DNA of 52,644 nt, from positions 1-52,644 of the forward strand of contig JAQCGX010000024.1 of assembly GCA_027619975.1 (NCBI GenBank), given 5' to 3'. The stretch comes from Nitrospinota bacterium. Its GTDB lineage: Bacteria; Nitrospinota; Nitrospinia; Nitrospinales; VA-1. Below are positions 34,420 to 43,145 of the stretch, in pieces. The translations under genes were made by a program, and so were the position numbers. The notes beneath the pieces were generated by a model, which worked only from the letters and a program-made list of their open reading frames with translations, was not told where the DNA came from and did no database searches. How positions within the stretch are numbered: position 1 is the stretch's first letter; each line of letters begins with the position of its first letter.

Positions 34420-35670
34420 ATGCTGTCCTTGAATAAAGAATTCAAAATTAAACTGCAACGTTTTCGGCGCGATCGACGGGCATTTTATAGTTTTCTCTTT
34501 ATCACCATATTTTTTCTCGTGTCGCTTCCCGCCGAATGGTTATGCAACGTGCGTCCCGTTCTATTATCCGTGGATGGTCGGCTCTACTTCCCTATTTTAT
34601 TTTCATACAATGAGAAAGACTTTGGAGGCGATCTACTGAGCGAACCAGACTATAAATCCGACCGGTTCCTCCAGCTCATCAGCGGAAAGCAAGACGCAAC
34701 CGTCGCCGCCAATAAACTCCTAATGGATTTTGAGGAAGACGATGCTGGTGAAGAAAACCTGGGCCTGAACTTGGGAGATTTTGAGGACGAAGAAGATGAA
34801 AACATTACTGTCATCAGCCCACCGGACACAGTAAAAACACTGTCAACCAAAGTAAGAGACTTCTGGATTCTCTGGCCCATCATACCCTACGATTATAAAT
34901 ACATTCCCAGCCAATCCAAAACAGGCAGGGTGGTTTTAGCCGCTCCCTACAAAACTCTTTCTTACGATGGAAAAGAAACCATCGATTCGTCCCTTAGAGA
35001 CCAACATTACCTGGGGACCGATGACCGCGGACGTGACGTTCTTGCCCGTCTCATCTACGGATTCAGAATATCCATGATATTCGGATTGTCCCTGGCCGTA
35101 TTTGGGACTCTCATTGGTTGCCTGATCGGCGGGACGCAGGGGTTTTTTGGCGGTCTGGTGGATCTTATCGGCCAACGGCTAACGGAAATCTGGGGGTCGA
35201 TTCCCAGACTTTATATATTAATCATTCTCAGTTCGTTTTTTGTGCCTTCAATTTTGTTGCTGTTTGCCATCCTGAATTTGACCGCATGGATGGGAATCGC
35301 GGCGTATATCCGCGCGGAATTTTTAAAAATCCGCACTCTGGAATTCGTCAAAGCCGCCAAAGCTATGGGAGTTTCTAATTTTAAAATCATGCGTCGGCAC
35401 ATTCTGCCCAATGCCCTGACTCCGGTGATTACCTTTTTTCCCTTTGAAGTCACGGCGGGCATTTTGGCGTTGGTGAGTCTCGACTACCTCAATCTCGGTG
35501 TGCCCAGTCCGGCGCCGAGCCTGGGAGAATTACTGGCACAAGGGAAAAATAATCTGCATGCCCTGTGGATTCTTCTCCCCACCTTCACGGTATTAACGGT
35601 GATGATCACCAGCTTGACCTTCGTGGGTGAGGGCGTCCGCAACGCTTTCGATCCGAGAAAATCGGTGTGA
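34420..35670 (+). CDS. yejE: Peptide ABC transporter permease, YejE type, with acidic periplasmic insertion
   Basis: The product has 416 residues, longer than the usual roughly 340. After the first membrane helix (about 25-42) the periplasmic loop carries an extra, very acidic segment (about 100-130: DFEEDDAGEENLGLNLGDFE then DEEDEN). The family hallmark HYLGTDDRGRDVLARLIYGFR follows, then the transmembrane core and the EAA loop LEFVKAAKAMGVSNFKIMRRHILPNAL. It follows yejB by 9 bp and is followed by yejF, whose start lies 25 bp after this stop. The acidic insertion may bind cations or basic peptides, which is a guess. Confidence 0.94.
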   Translation: MLSLNKEFKIKLQRFRRDRRAFYSFLFITIFFLVSLPAEWLCNVRPVLLSVDGRLYFPILFSYNEKDFGGDLLSEPDYKSDRFLQLISGKQDATVAANKLLMDFEEDDAGEENLGLNLGDFEDEEDENITVISPPDTVKTLSTKVRDFWILWPIIPYDYKYIPSQSKTGRVVLAAPYKTLSYDGKETIDSSLRDQHYLGTDDRGRDVLARLIYGFRISMIFGLSLAVFGTLIGCLIGGTQGFFGGLVDLIGQRLTEIWGSIPRLYILIILSSFFVPSILLLFAILNLTAWMGIAAYIRAEFLKIRTLEFVKAAKAMGVSNFKIMRRHILPNALTPVITFFPFEVTAGILALVSLDYLNLGVPSPAPSLGELLAQGKNNLHALWILLPTFTVLTVMITSLTFVGEGVRNAFDPRKSV

Positions 35671-35695
35671 CCATGCATTCGTTAGAGACAACGCC

Positions 35696-37726
35696 ATGCT
35701 GTTAGACGTACAAAATCTTAAAACGCACTTCAAGGTCGGCTTCGATAAAACCGCCAAAGCGGTGGATGGCGTGTCGTTCCAATTGGAACAGGGGAAAACC
35801 GTGGCCCTGGTCGGAGAGTCGGGATGCGGGAAAACCCAGACCGCTTACTCGATCATCCGGTTGCTTGCCGAAAACGGAACCAACCCCTCGGGAAAGGTGC
35901 TTTATCAAGGGAAGGACCTGCTCCAGTTCAGCGAGGAATCCATGCGCCAGCTTCGCGGCAACGACATCGCCATGATTTTCCAGGAACCCATGTCCTCCCT
36001 GAATCCCCTGTACCGCATCGGCAACCAGTTGGAAGAACCGTTAAGACTGCACCGCAAAGTTAATCAGGGATCGGCAAGAACACGTTGCATCGAACTGCTC
36101 GATCGAGTCGGGATTCCCGAACCGCAAAAACGCATCGACGATTTTCCTCATCAGTTGTCGGGCGGCATGAAACAGAGAGTGATGATCGCGATGGCTTTAG
36201 CCTGCGAACCCAAACTGCTGATCGCCGACGAACCCACAACCGCCCTGGATGTCACCATTCAGGCGCAGGTCCTGCATCTGATGTCCGAGCTCCAACAGCA
36301 GACGGGGATGGGCATTCTTCTGATCACCCACGACATGGGCATCGTCAATCAGATGGCCGATTCCATCTGCATCATGTACGCCGGAAAAATCGCCGAGCAG
36401 GGCCCCAGGGAAAAAGTATATCAAAATATGTTTCACCCCTACACGCGGCGGCTCTTTGACTCCATTCCCAAGCCGGGCGACACCCCATACCTCTTGAACA
36501 CCATTCCAGGCATGGTTCCGCCAGCGACCGAGTATGGCGAAGGTTGCCTGTTTGCCAATCGCTGTGAATTCGTTATGGACATTTGTACTAAAAAGGAAAG
36601 TGCTGTCTATTCGATGGAACCTAAGCATCAGGTCACCTGTCACCTGTTTGATCAGGGGAAAAACCCGGCATTGGATCACGACCGTGAACGGCACCCCGCC
36701 CCACCCCGAAATATTGAACCCACCGAGATTCTTTCCGTGCAGTCGCTCAAAACCCATTTTCCCGTCCGGAAAGGTGTTTTCAGACGAGTGGCGGAGTACG
36801 TCAAAGCCGTGGATGATGTCAGCCTGAATTTCAAACGCGGTTCCACGCTGGCGCTGGTGGGGGAATCCGGGTGCGGAAAAACAACCTTTGGCGAATCCCT
36901 CTTGCGCTTGAATCGAAACACCAAAGGGACCGTGATGTTTCATGACAAAGACATCATGAAATTAAAAACCCCGGAACTGAAACTCATCCGCAAGCACTTA
37001 CAAATTGTTTTTCAGGACCCCTATGGTTCTTTGTCGCCGCGAATGACAGTGGAGAATATCATTGGTGAAGGGCTCGAAATCCATTTTGCCGAGCAAAGTG
37101 CGGAAGAAAAAAGCAAGCGCATTGCTGATGTATTGGGAGAAGTAGGACTCGCAGAATCAGTGCGGGAACGCTACCCTCATGAGTTTTCAGGAGGGCAACG
37201 GCAAAGAATCGCCATAGCCCGGGCGCTTGTCCTCGAACCCGAGTTCCTGGTGCTGGACGAACCGACGAGCGCGCTGGATGTGTCCGTTCAGGCGCAAGTG
37301 TTAAACCTGCTGAAAGAACTACAAAGCAAACACTCCCTGACCTATTTGTTCATCAGCCACAACCTGAGCGTTGTGCGCTATATGGCCGACACGGTGGCCA
37401 TCATGTACCTGGGCCGAATCGTGGAACAAGCACCGGTAACGGAATTGTTCAAAAATCCCCGTCATCCCTATACCCGATCGCTTCTGGATGCCGTTCCCAG
37501 CTTGGAGGAGCGAAAACCATTTAATCCATTGGTGGGAGATGTCCCGTCCCCTCGCAACCCTCCAGCAGGCTGCCATTTTCACCAGCGCTGCCCCATCTAT
37601 TTAAACGAACCTGAGGGATCGCCACTGGCCCAAAAATGCCGTTCCGAATACCCCAAAAAAACCGGAACCGAAACGGACTTTGTCGCCTGCCACGCCGCCG
37701 GCTACCCCATACCAGGAAAACTTTGA
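35696..37726 (+). CDS. yejF: Peptide ABC transporter double ATPase, YejF type
   Basis: The product has 676 residues from the ATG at 35696; the frame is open further back over yejE, but the protein proper begins [12 protein letters not shown]. It has two ABC domains in one chain. First: Walker [10 protein letters not shown], signature LSGGMKQR, Walker [13 protein letters not shown]. Second: [29 protein letters not shown]. Each domain ends in the oligopeptide-transporter extension with cysteine motifs ([15 protein letters not shown] and [11 protein letters not shown]) that may hold an iron-sulfur cluster. It powers YejB/YejE. Confidence 0.96.
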   Translation: MLLDVQNLKTHFKVGFDKTAKAVDGVSFQLEQGKTVALVGESGCGKTQTAYSIIRLLAENGTNPSGKVLYQGKDLLQFSEESMRQLRGNDIAMIFQEPMSSLNPLYRIGNQLEEPLRLHRKVNQGSARTRCIELLDRVGIPEPQKRIDDFPHQLSGGMKQRVMIAMALACEPKLLIADEPTTALDVTIQAQVLHLMSELQQQTGMGILLITHDMGIVNQMADSICIMYAGKIAEQGPREKVYQNMFHPYTRRLFDSIPKPGDTPYLLNTIPGMVPPATEYGEGCLFANRCEFVMDICTKKESAVYSMEPKHQVTCHLFDQGKNPALDHDRERHPAPPRNIEPTEILSVQSLKTHFPVRKGVFRRVAEYVKAVDDVSLNFKRGSTLALVGESGCGKTTFGESLLRLNRNTKGTVMFHDKDIMKLKTPELKLIRKHLQIVFQDPYGSLSPRMTVENIIGEGLEIHFAEQSAEEKSKRIADVLGEVGLAESVRERYPHEFSGGQRQRIAIARALVLEPEFLVLDEPTSALDVSVQAQVLNLLKELQSKHSLTYLFISHNLSVVRYMADTVAIMYLGRIVEQAPVTELFKNPRHPYTRSLLDAVPSLEERKPFNPLVGDVPSPRNPPAGCHFHQRCPIYLNEPEGSPLAQKCRSEYPKKTGTETDFVACHAAGYPIPGKL

Positions 37727-37737
37727 AATTCAGGAAA

Positions 37738-37827
37738 TCACTTCTTTGCAGAAGAATAGAAGTAAAACAGAACAGCGACAATCACAATCCCCGTTATCCC
37801 CCATGCAAACAAACACCCTATAGACAT
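37738..37827 (-). CDS. 29-residue single-span membrane peptide
   Basis: The ATG at 37827 is preceded by GGAGAG at eight bases. The sequence MSIGCLFAWGITGIVIVAV continues as LFYFYSSAKK, one hydrophobic helix with a basic C-terminal end, so probably N-out/C-in. It is transcribed toward yejF and overlaps nothing. Such tiny inner-membrane proteins often bind a transporter or oxidase. No family recognised. Confidence 0.5.
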   Translation of the reverse strand: MSIGCLFAWGITGIVIVAVLFYFYSSAKK

Positions 37828-38215
37828 AATTTTCTCTCCGGTTCACATTGACCAAGGCTTTGCAAAAAGCGGCCGACTCAGGATGATTTGATGGCCTGCG
37901 TTTCAAATTGTCCTGAGGAATCTTCCCGCCGACCAGCTCCAGATTTTATCAGGGTTGGAAATCTGGGGATAAAATCACTTTCTCTTCAAGATACTCGCGC
38001 TATTAAACTTAATATTCATTCAAAAATCAATATATTGTACAATTAACTGAAAAATAAATAAGCCGCGATTTCTCAACCATTCTTCCTTTATGCCGTTTCA
38101 GGCAATTCAGGCAAGGAATTATCATTATTTAATCAAGCTTAGTGCCTAATTACATATTTTGTCACTTTTCACTACTATTCAAATAAACCCACTTTGATTT
38201 TTCGAATGTTACTTT
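37828..38215. other. Structured intergenic region
   Basis: About 390 bp without a gene. At 37877-37890 and 37904-37917 lie the arms of a 14-bp stem (CTCAGGATGATTTG with its near-complement). At 37939-37976 two mutually exclusive stems overlap: CCAGATTT/AAATCTGG and GATTTTATC/GATAAAATC. This could be a leader of the 29-residue peptide or an unlisted small RNA. The rest (38000-38200) is AT-rich with no visible feature. Confidence 0.4.
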
Positions 38216-38231
38216 TGGCACAAGGATTGCT
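38216..38231 (+). promoter_or_regulatory. Sigma-54 (-24/-12) promoter
   Basis: TGGCAC (38216-38221), five bases, then TTGCT (38227-38231) match the RpoN consensus exactly. The start codon of the lipoprotein gene is 45 bases beyond the -12 GC, giving a leader of about 35 bases. An activator binding site upstream is not identifiable by eye. Confidence 0.8.
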
Positions 38232-38275
38232 ATTAATGCGACTACTGGACTAATTTAAATATAGCGAAAGTGCTC

Positions 38276-38734
38276 ATGAAACAAGTTCCGATTTTTATAG
38301 CTTTTATGGCAACTCTGCTTTTGTACAGTTGCTCTGTAGTTCCCAAAAATTGGCAGGGAACCAATTTGGGAGGAAATGATACGCAAGCGACCTCTGTTAC
38401 TCATAACTATTCTTTGCAATGGGTGGATAAAGCCATTGTTGAAGTTCTTGATCAAATGGAAATAATGGTTATCGATGTCACCCCCTCCCCTAATGGCAAA
38501 TCCATTAAAGCCGCCACTTTGGATCAGGATATTTCCATTGAATTGATATCGGTGACGCAATCCTCCACCCGCATGCAAGTTGATATAAAATTAACCAGTC
38601 GCGAAGAGCCTGCCTCCATAGGCAATGATATAATGGTTCAAACTGAAAAATATTTACTCGGCAATTCCCAAATTGACACAGTCAACTTTGCGGAAGGCTT
38701 GGACTTCAGCAAAGAAAATCTCCCTGCCAAATAA
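38276..38734 (+). CDS. Lipoprotein under a sigma-54 promoter (DUF3568-like)
   Basis: The product has 152 residues from the ATG at 38276 (a GTG at 38270 is also in frame). Signal peptide with lipobox LYSC, Cys near residue 20, followed by Ser-Val. The mature domain has the pattern of small DUF3568-type periplasmic lipoproteins: SLQWVDKAIVEVLDQMEIMVID, then SIKAATLDQDISIELISVT and TRMQVDIKL. The family match is by pattern only. Function unknown. The sigma-54 promoter suggests expression under a specific stress, nitrogen or motility signal. Proline dehydrogenase starts 92 bp later and may be cotranscribed. Confidence 0.75.
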   Translation: MKQVPIFIAFMATLLLYSCSVVPKNWQGTNLGGNDTQATSVTHNYSLQWVDKAIVEVLDQMEIMVIDVTPSPNGKSIKAATLDQDISIELISVTQSSTRMQVDIKLTSREEPASIGNDIMVQTEKYLLGNSQIDTVNFAEGLDFSKENLPAK

Positions 38735-38826
38735 CTCCAGCACCTTTTCTGCCTGAATTCCCTGAGTTCCTGATTTATCAATCATTTACTTCATTTTTTA
38801 TTGGCGGTATATTGGAAGGGCAGTGA

Positions 38827-39819
38827 GTGGTTTACCGCCTGCCTTCTGTTTATTATGATGCCATACACACCCTGAAATGTGAGATCGCTTTCCACTGGTT
38901 CGCCCTTTCCGACCGCCAGAGGGAGGCTATTTTCTTTCCGTGGATAGACTTTATGCACCTTTTATATCCTTTTGCCAAAAGATTTATTGCCGGGGAAGAC
39001 TCACCTTCCGCTCTGATATCCATTCAAAAACTTTATAAAGCAGGTTTCCTGGCATCGCTGGATATCCTTGGCGAGAATGTCACCAGCCGTGAACAGGCCA
39101 ATGCGGCTCGAGAGGTCTATATCGATCTGATTAAAACCGTTGATCAGGGAAATTTGACGATGGACTATTCGGTCAAATTGACTCAGATGGGATTGGACAT
39201 TGATAAAAAATTTTGTAGAGACAACCTTGAAAGCCTCTTGTTGACTGCGGGAAGCCAGACCGTACGCTTTGATATGGAGGGATCAACATACACCCAACCC
39301 ACTCTGGATATGTGCTTTGATTTTCATTCCCAGTACAAAAACCTGGGGCAGGCGGTTCAAGCGTATTTGTTCCGATCGCAAGGCGATATCGACGCATTGA
39401 TTGAAAAACAGATCTCCGTCCGCTTGTGCAAGGGAGCCTACAAGGAAGCTTCATCCATCGCCTATCAGTCCATGGACGATATACGTCAGAACTTTTTGAC
39501 CTTAGCCTTCAAATTATTAAAGGAAGGACATCTACCAGCCATCGCCACTCACGATGAATATTTACTGGCAGAAATTCTGTCCTTTATCTCCAAGGAAAAA
39601 ATCGACCCCGATTCTTTTTATTTCGAGATGCTTTACGGAGTCGGCAGGGACTTGCAAAAAATTCTTTTGGCAAAAGGTTTCCAGGTTCGCATCTACACGC
39701 CCTTCGGAAACGCCTGGCTCCCCTACACGCTAAGACGGCTGATGGAGAAGAAGGAAAATATGCTGTTTGTGATAAAAAATTTGTTCAGGGAAACGTTCGG
39801 CCTTAGAAAAATCAAATAA
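38827..39819 (+). CDS. Proline dehydrogenase
   Basis: This 330-residue monofunctional PRODH oxidises proline to pyrroline-5-carboxylate with FAD and passes electrons to quinone. The distorted TIM barrel carries SLDILGENV, YSVKLTQMGLD, VRFDMEGS, VRLCKGAYKE, the ATHDEYL segment, FEMLYGVG and the substrate-binding YTPFGNAWLPYTLRRLMEK near the C-terminus, where the last two arginines bind the proline carboxylate. The start is GTG at 38827, with GGAAGGG upstream. No P5C dehydrogenase is adjacent. Proline use could be placed under sigma-54 by the upstream promoter, which is inference. Confidence 0.93.
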   Translation: MVYRLPSVYYDAIHTLKCEIAFHWFALSDRQREAIFFPWIDFMHLLYPFAKRFIAGEDSPSALISIQKLYKAGFLASLDILGENVTSREQANAAREVYIDLIKTVDQGNLTMDYSVKLTQMGLDIDKKFCRDNLESLLLTAGSQTVRFDMEGSTYTQPTLDMCFDFHSQYKNLGQAVQAYLFRSQGDIDALIEKQISVRLCKGAYKEASSIAYQSMDDIRQNFLTLAFKLLKEGHLPAIATHDEYLLAEILSFISKEKIDPDSFYFEMLYGVGRDLQKILLAKGFQVRIYTPFGNAWLPYTLRRLMEKKENMLFVIKNLFRETFGLRKIK

Positions 39820-39838
39820 ATTGCATACTGACTTCATA

Positions 39839-41061
39839 ATGGCCCCTCACACAAACTCAAAAGAAAAATTGAAAGTCACTCTCCTGACCACCTCCTTCCC
39901 CCGCTATGAAGGGGATTTTGCCGGACACTTCATTTATAAATACCCCAGCAACTTGCCCGTTTCGACTACAATGTGAAGGTCATCGCCCCGCATGACTCTG
40001 AGGTGAAAGAACCGGACAAATGGTGCGATGTGAAGGTGGAATATTTCAAATATTTCCTGCCGCAAAGTTTCCAGACTTTAGCCTACGGTGCCGGCATGAT
40101 CAGCCGCATCAAACAAAATGGTTTGCGCCTATTGTTGATTCCCTTTTTTCTGGCATCTTTCTTTTTATCGGCGCTTCGGGCAAGCCGAGATTCTGACTTG
40201 CTCCAGGCATACTGGATTCCGGCAGGAATGATCGCCTTGCTTGTCAAGTGGTTCACAAAGGTTCCCGTCGCCATAAACTTGTGGGGCTCTGATTTTCTTT
40301 TATTGCGAATTCCAGGCTTCGCTTTTATTTGCAGAAACCTGCTCCGGGGAGCCGATGCCATCATTTGCGAGAGCGATTATTTTCGCGACCTCTTGCATCA
40401 ACTGGGTATTCCCAAAGGCAAAATTTTCGTGATTGCCAACGGCATTGACCTGGAAAAATTCAAGGTCGGAGACAAGCCGTCCGCCCGCCAGCAACTGGGT
40501 TTACTCGAAGGCAAAACAATTATCCTTAATATTGGCGGCATGTCCCCTGTAAAGGGACAGAAATATCTGGTAGAAGCCATTCCCGAAATTATTGCCAAGG
40601 ACAAACATGTTCAATTCATCTTCGTAGGTGACGGGGAGGTGCGGAAAGAGTTGGAATCTCTGGTGAGCGCAAGCGAATTGAACCCATATGTCCTGTTCGC
40701 TGGAATGCAAAATGTTTCGCAAATCCCCCTTTGGCTCAATGCTGCGGACATCTTTGTTTTACCCAGTCTGTCCGAAGGCAACCCCAACGTCCTGCTGGAG
40801 GCCATGGCTTGCGGCCTTGCCGTTGTTTCCACAGCGGTCGGCGGCATTCCTGATATGATCCGGGATAAGCAGGAGGGATTACTGGTCCTGCCCAAATCTC
40901 CCCAAGCACTTGCCCGGCAAATCACCACTTTGATCCGGGATAAAACCCTGCGGAAAAAATTAGGCCAAAACGGCTTAAAAATGGTTCAGGCCAATTATGG
41001 AACCTGGAAAAGGCAATCCGCCAAATTAAAAACCATCTATGAAAACCTGACGGCAAAATAA
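39839..41061 (+). pseudogene. Family 4 glycosyltransferase, interrupted by a -1 frameshift
   Basis: The first frame from the ATG at 39839 reads KVTLLTTSFPRYEGDFAGHF then IYKY, a classic GT4 start, then runs into a stop at about 39974. The second frame, open from before 39943 through 41061, continues QQLARFDYNVKVIAPHD and a complete GT-B C-terminal domain (GGMSPVKGQKYLVEAIPEI, FVLPSLSEGNPNVLLEAMACG). Restoring one base near 39943 (TAC-CCC for TAC-GCC) joins the halves into about 407 residues. Either a real inactivating mutation or a sequencing error in a run of Cs. A shortened product could start from GTG at 39973. Confidence 0.85.
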
Positions 41062-41070
41062 GACACCAGG

Positions 41071-42222
41071 ATGACGAAACCAATCAAAATCCTAACCATC
41101 TATTACAGACACAAGCCGGGCGGGTTCTGCAAACGGCTCAAGATGAAAATCGAAGCCTACCTCGACCGTGGCTGGACGGTTCATTATGTCGCGGTGGAAC
41201 CTTTCCCCTACAATCACCCAAACCTGATTCCTCACATCCTGCTCACTCCCATGCGGAACCATGACTCTATTCCCTTCTGGATTTATTTTTTTCTCACCGC
41301 TCCCTTTTACATGGCGTTGGTTGGAATAAAACACAGGGTTGATCTTATTTCTGTTTTTTCCCCGCTGTACGCCCTCATTTCGGCTCCGGCAAAATGGGTT
41401 TTACAGGTTCCCATGATCACCTTGGTTCGCTTTCCGCCACATCAGAACCCGATTTTTTCATATCGGGAATCGTGCCTCATCACCTGGGTGGAAAGTTTTC
41501 TAGAAAAACTGGGCCTGGCTTTTTCAGACCGGGTTCTTGCTACCTCAGAAGCAGTCCGCGATGCCGTGATCAAGCGCTACCCACGGGGGAGACTAAAAAC
41601 CGCAGTCCTTTATAACCATTTGCAGGAAGTTAATTTTGATAAAACCTTTCGCAAAGACCGCCTGATCCAGGAATTCGCCCTATCCGAAAATCCTTTCATC
41701 GTTGCCACTACAGGAATTTTGCACAAGCGAAAAAATCAAGATTGTCTGCTACGGGCGTTTGCCGAAGCCGGGAAACTGGAATCGGTTCTATTAATCATCG
41801 GCGATGGGGAGCAGAAGGAACCGCTAAAGCAACTGACTGCGGAACTGGGTGTAGAGGAAAGAACGATATTTACCGGGTGGAGGGAGGACGTTTTGGAACT
41901 CATTCAGGGAGCCGACCTGTTTGTCTTTGGCTCTGCCCAGGAGGGTATGTCCAATTCCCTTCTCGAAGCTATTGCCGCAGACCTTCCCTGCCTGGTGAGC
42001 GATGTTCCCGAAAACCGGGAGGTGGTCACGAATCCCGAACAGCATTTTTGTCCCGACCAGCCATCCGCTCTGGCCGGAAAAATAGTCCGTGCGATCGAAG
42101 ACCCTGAGTATTACGACAAGTTATCGGAATCGACACTGGAAGATAAGAAACGGTTTGTCTTTGACTGGAGTGGGGAAATCATCAAGGAGGCCGAGCAACT
42201 GTTGAATCGTTCCCAGGGATAA
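41071..42222 (+). CDS. Family 4 glycosyltransferase
   Basis: This 383-residue GT-B glycosyltransferase starts KPIKILTIYYRHKPGGFCKRL and has the C-terminal nucleotide-sugar site GADLFVFGSAQEGMSNSLLEAIA with the E(x7)E pattern (EGMSNSLLE). GTGILHKRKNQDCLLRAFAEAG marks the interdomain linker. One hydrophobic stretch (IYFFLTAPFYMALVGI, near residue 75) may associate with the membrane. Acceptor and donor are unknown. It follows the frameshifted glycosyltransferase by 9 bp, probably in the same operon for a surface glycan. Confidence 0.9.
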   Translation: MTKPIKILTIYYRHKPGGFCKRLKMKIEAYLDRGWTVHYVAVEPFPYNHPNLIPHILLTPMRNHDSIPFWIYFFLTAPFYMALVGIKHRVDLISVFSPLYALISAPAKWVLQVPMITLVRFPPHQNPIFSYRESCLITWVESFLEKLGLAFSDRVLATSEAVRDAVIKRYPRGRLKTAVLYNHLQEVNFDKTFRKDRLIQEFALSENPFIVATTGILHKRKNQDCLLRAFAEAGKLESVLLIIGDGEQKEPLKQLTAELGVEERTIFTGWREDVLELIQGADLFVFGSAQEGMSNSLLEAIAADLPCLVSDVPENREVVTNPEQHFCPDQPSALAGKIVRAIEDPEYYDKLSESTLEDKKRFVFDWSGEIIKEAEQLLNRSQG

Positions 42223-42232
42223 AAAGGAAAAC

Positions 42233-43057
42233 TCACTTCAAACGATCGACATACCCAATCGTCTCCTGCGCTCTGGAGCCGGTGATTCGGTGCAGTTCCT
42301 TGGCCACTCGATCCCATTGCGTCTGATCCCCACCTTCCAGCAACTCCATCGCCTTTGTGATATCGCTGATGCCTGCGTTATAGGCTCCCGTCGCAAAACG
42401 CCAGGCCTCACCGACAGATACGCCGCGTTCAATAAACTGGTCGTATAAAGCACTCAGATGACGGGCCGACCCGTCCAGGTTGGATGCAGGATGCCAAACC
42501 GATCCTTCCAATCGATCTCCCCCGGTCCGCAATCCTAAATTTTCAGCGGTGTCCGGCATCAACTGACCCAGCCCCAGGCCGCCTCGCGAACCGATGGCGT
42601 TAGGGTTGAACGCCGACTCGTTTTGAATCAATTTCTGAAATAGCGGACCCGGCACGCCTCGCACTCCGCCCGCAAGCAGAGCGAGATCGGGAATAGAAAA
42701 TGATTGCGAACCTCCAGTATTCTGATTCTCCGCACCTAAAGAAATACGCGCGGCTTCCAATTCATAATATTTGACAACGAGGCTGGGATTGACGATGGAC
42801 GGACGGGTGGTGGTTGGGCTTTCGGGAGTTTGCTGTCCTCTGGCCTGCTCCAGAATGATCCGGTATTCATTAAACAAATTCACCGGCTCAGGCGAATTCA
42901 GATCGGTCTGGCTCCAGGCGTTCAGCCTTTGCAGTTGGGTTTCAAGAAGAATAGATTGGAAGGATAAAGCGTCCCGCTCATCGGAGCCCCCTCCTTGGGA
43001 CGCTTTAATCCCGATCTTTTCGTACCCCTCGGCGCTGATTGAACTTATATCGACCAT
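42233..43057 (-). CDS. Lytic transglycosylase (SLT domain), signal-less
   Basis: The product has 274 residues. The C-terminal SLT domain (about 135-274) has the catalytic Glu at 147 in LIQNESAFNPNAIGSRGG, then GLGQLMPDTAENLGL and AYNAGISDI, all conserved. It cleaves peptidoglycan between MurNAc and GlcNAc. The N-terminal 130 residues are hydrophilic and Gln/Ser-rich with no Sec signal. With the sigma-54-like promoter upstream this suggests export by a flagellar-type apparatus, like the muramidases that open the wall for the flagellar rod. That link is inference; no other flagellar gene is present. Confidence 0.88.
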   Translation of the reverse strand: MVDISSISAEGYEKIGIKASQGGGSDERDALSFQSILLETQLQRLNAWSQTDLNSPEPVNLFNEYRIILEQARGQQTPESPTTTRPSIVNPSLVVKYYELEAARISLGAENQNTGGSQSFSIPDLALLAGGVRGVPGPLFQKLIQNESAFNPNAIGSRGGLGLGQLMPDTAENLGLRTGGDRLEGSVWHPASNLDGSARHLSALYDQFIERGVSVGEAWRFATGAYNAGISDITKAMELLEGGDQTQWDRVAKELHRITGSRAQETIGYVDRLK

Positions 43058-43105
43058 TTTTTGACCGTTAAATCTTTGACGCCTTCCGTTAGTAACTTAA
43101 ATTAG

Positions 43106-43121
43106 AGCAAACCTCGTGCCG
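43106..43121 (-). promoter_or_regulatory. Sigma-54-like promoter before the lytic transglycosylase
   Basis: On the minus strand CGGCAC (43121-43116), five bases, then TTGCT (43110-43106). Only the first base differs from the RpoN consensus. The start codon at 43057 gives a leader of about 37 bases. Confidence 0.6.
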
Positions 43122-43145
43122 AAAAATACCACTTCTGAACAGACA

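Noticed and set aside
35627-35695. Upstream extension of yejF to 35627
   Set aside because: The extension overlaps the end of yejE and has no homology; the ATG at 35696 begins the conserved ABC domain.
36197-36943. 248-residue open frame antisense to yejF
   Set aside because: Entirely inside the double ATPase gene, whose motifs are unambiguous; no independent evidence.
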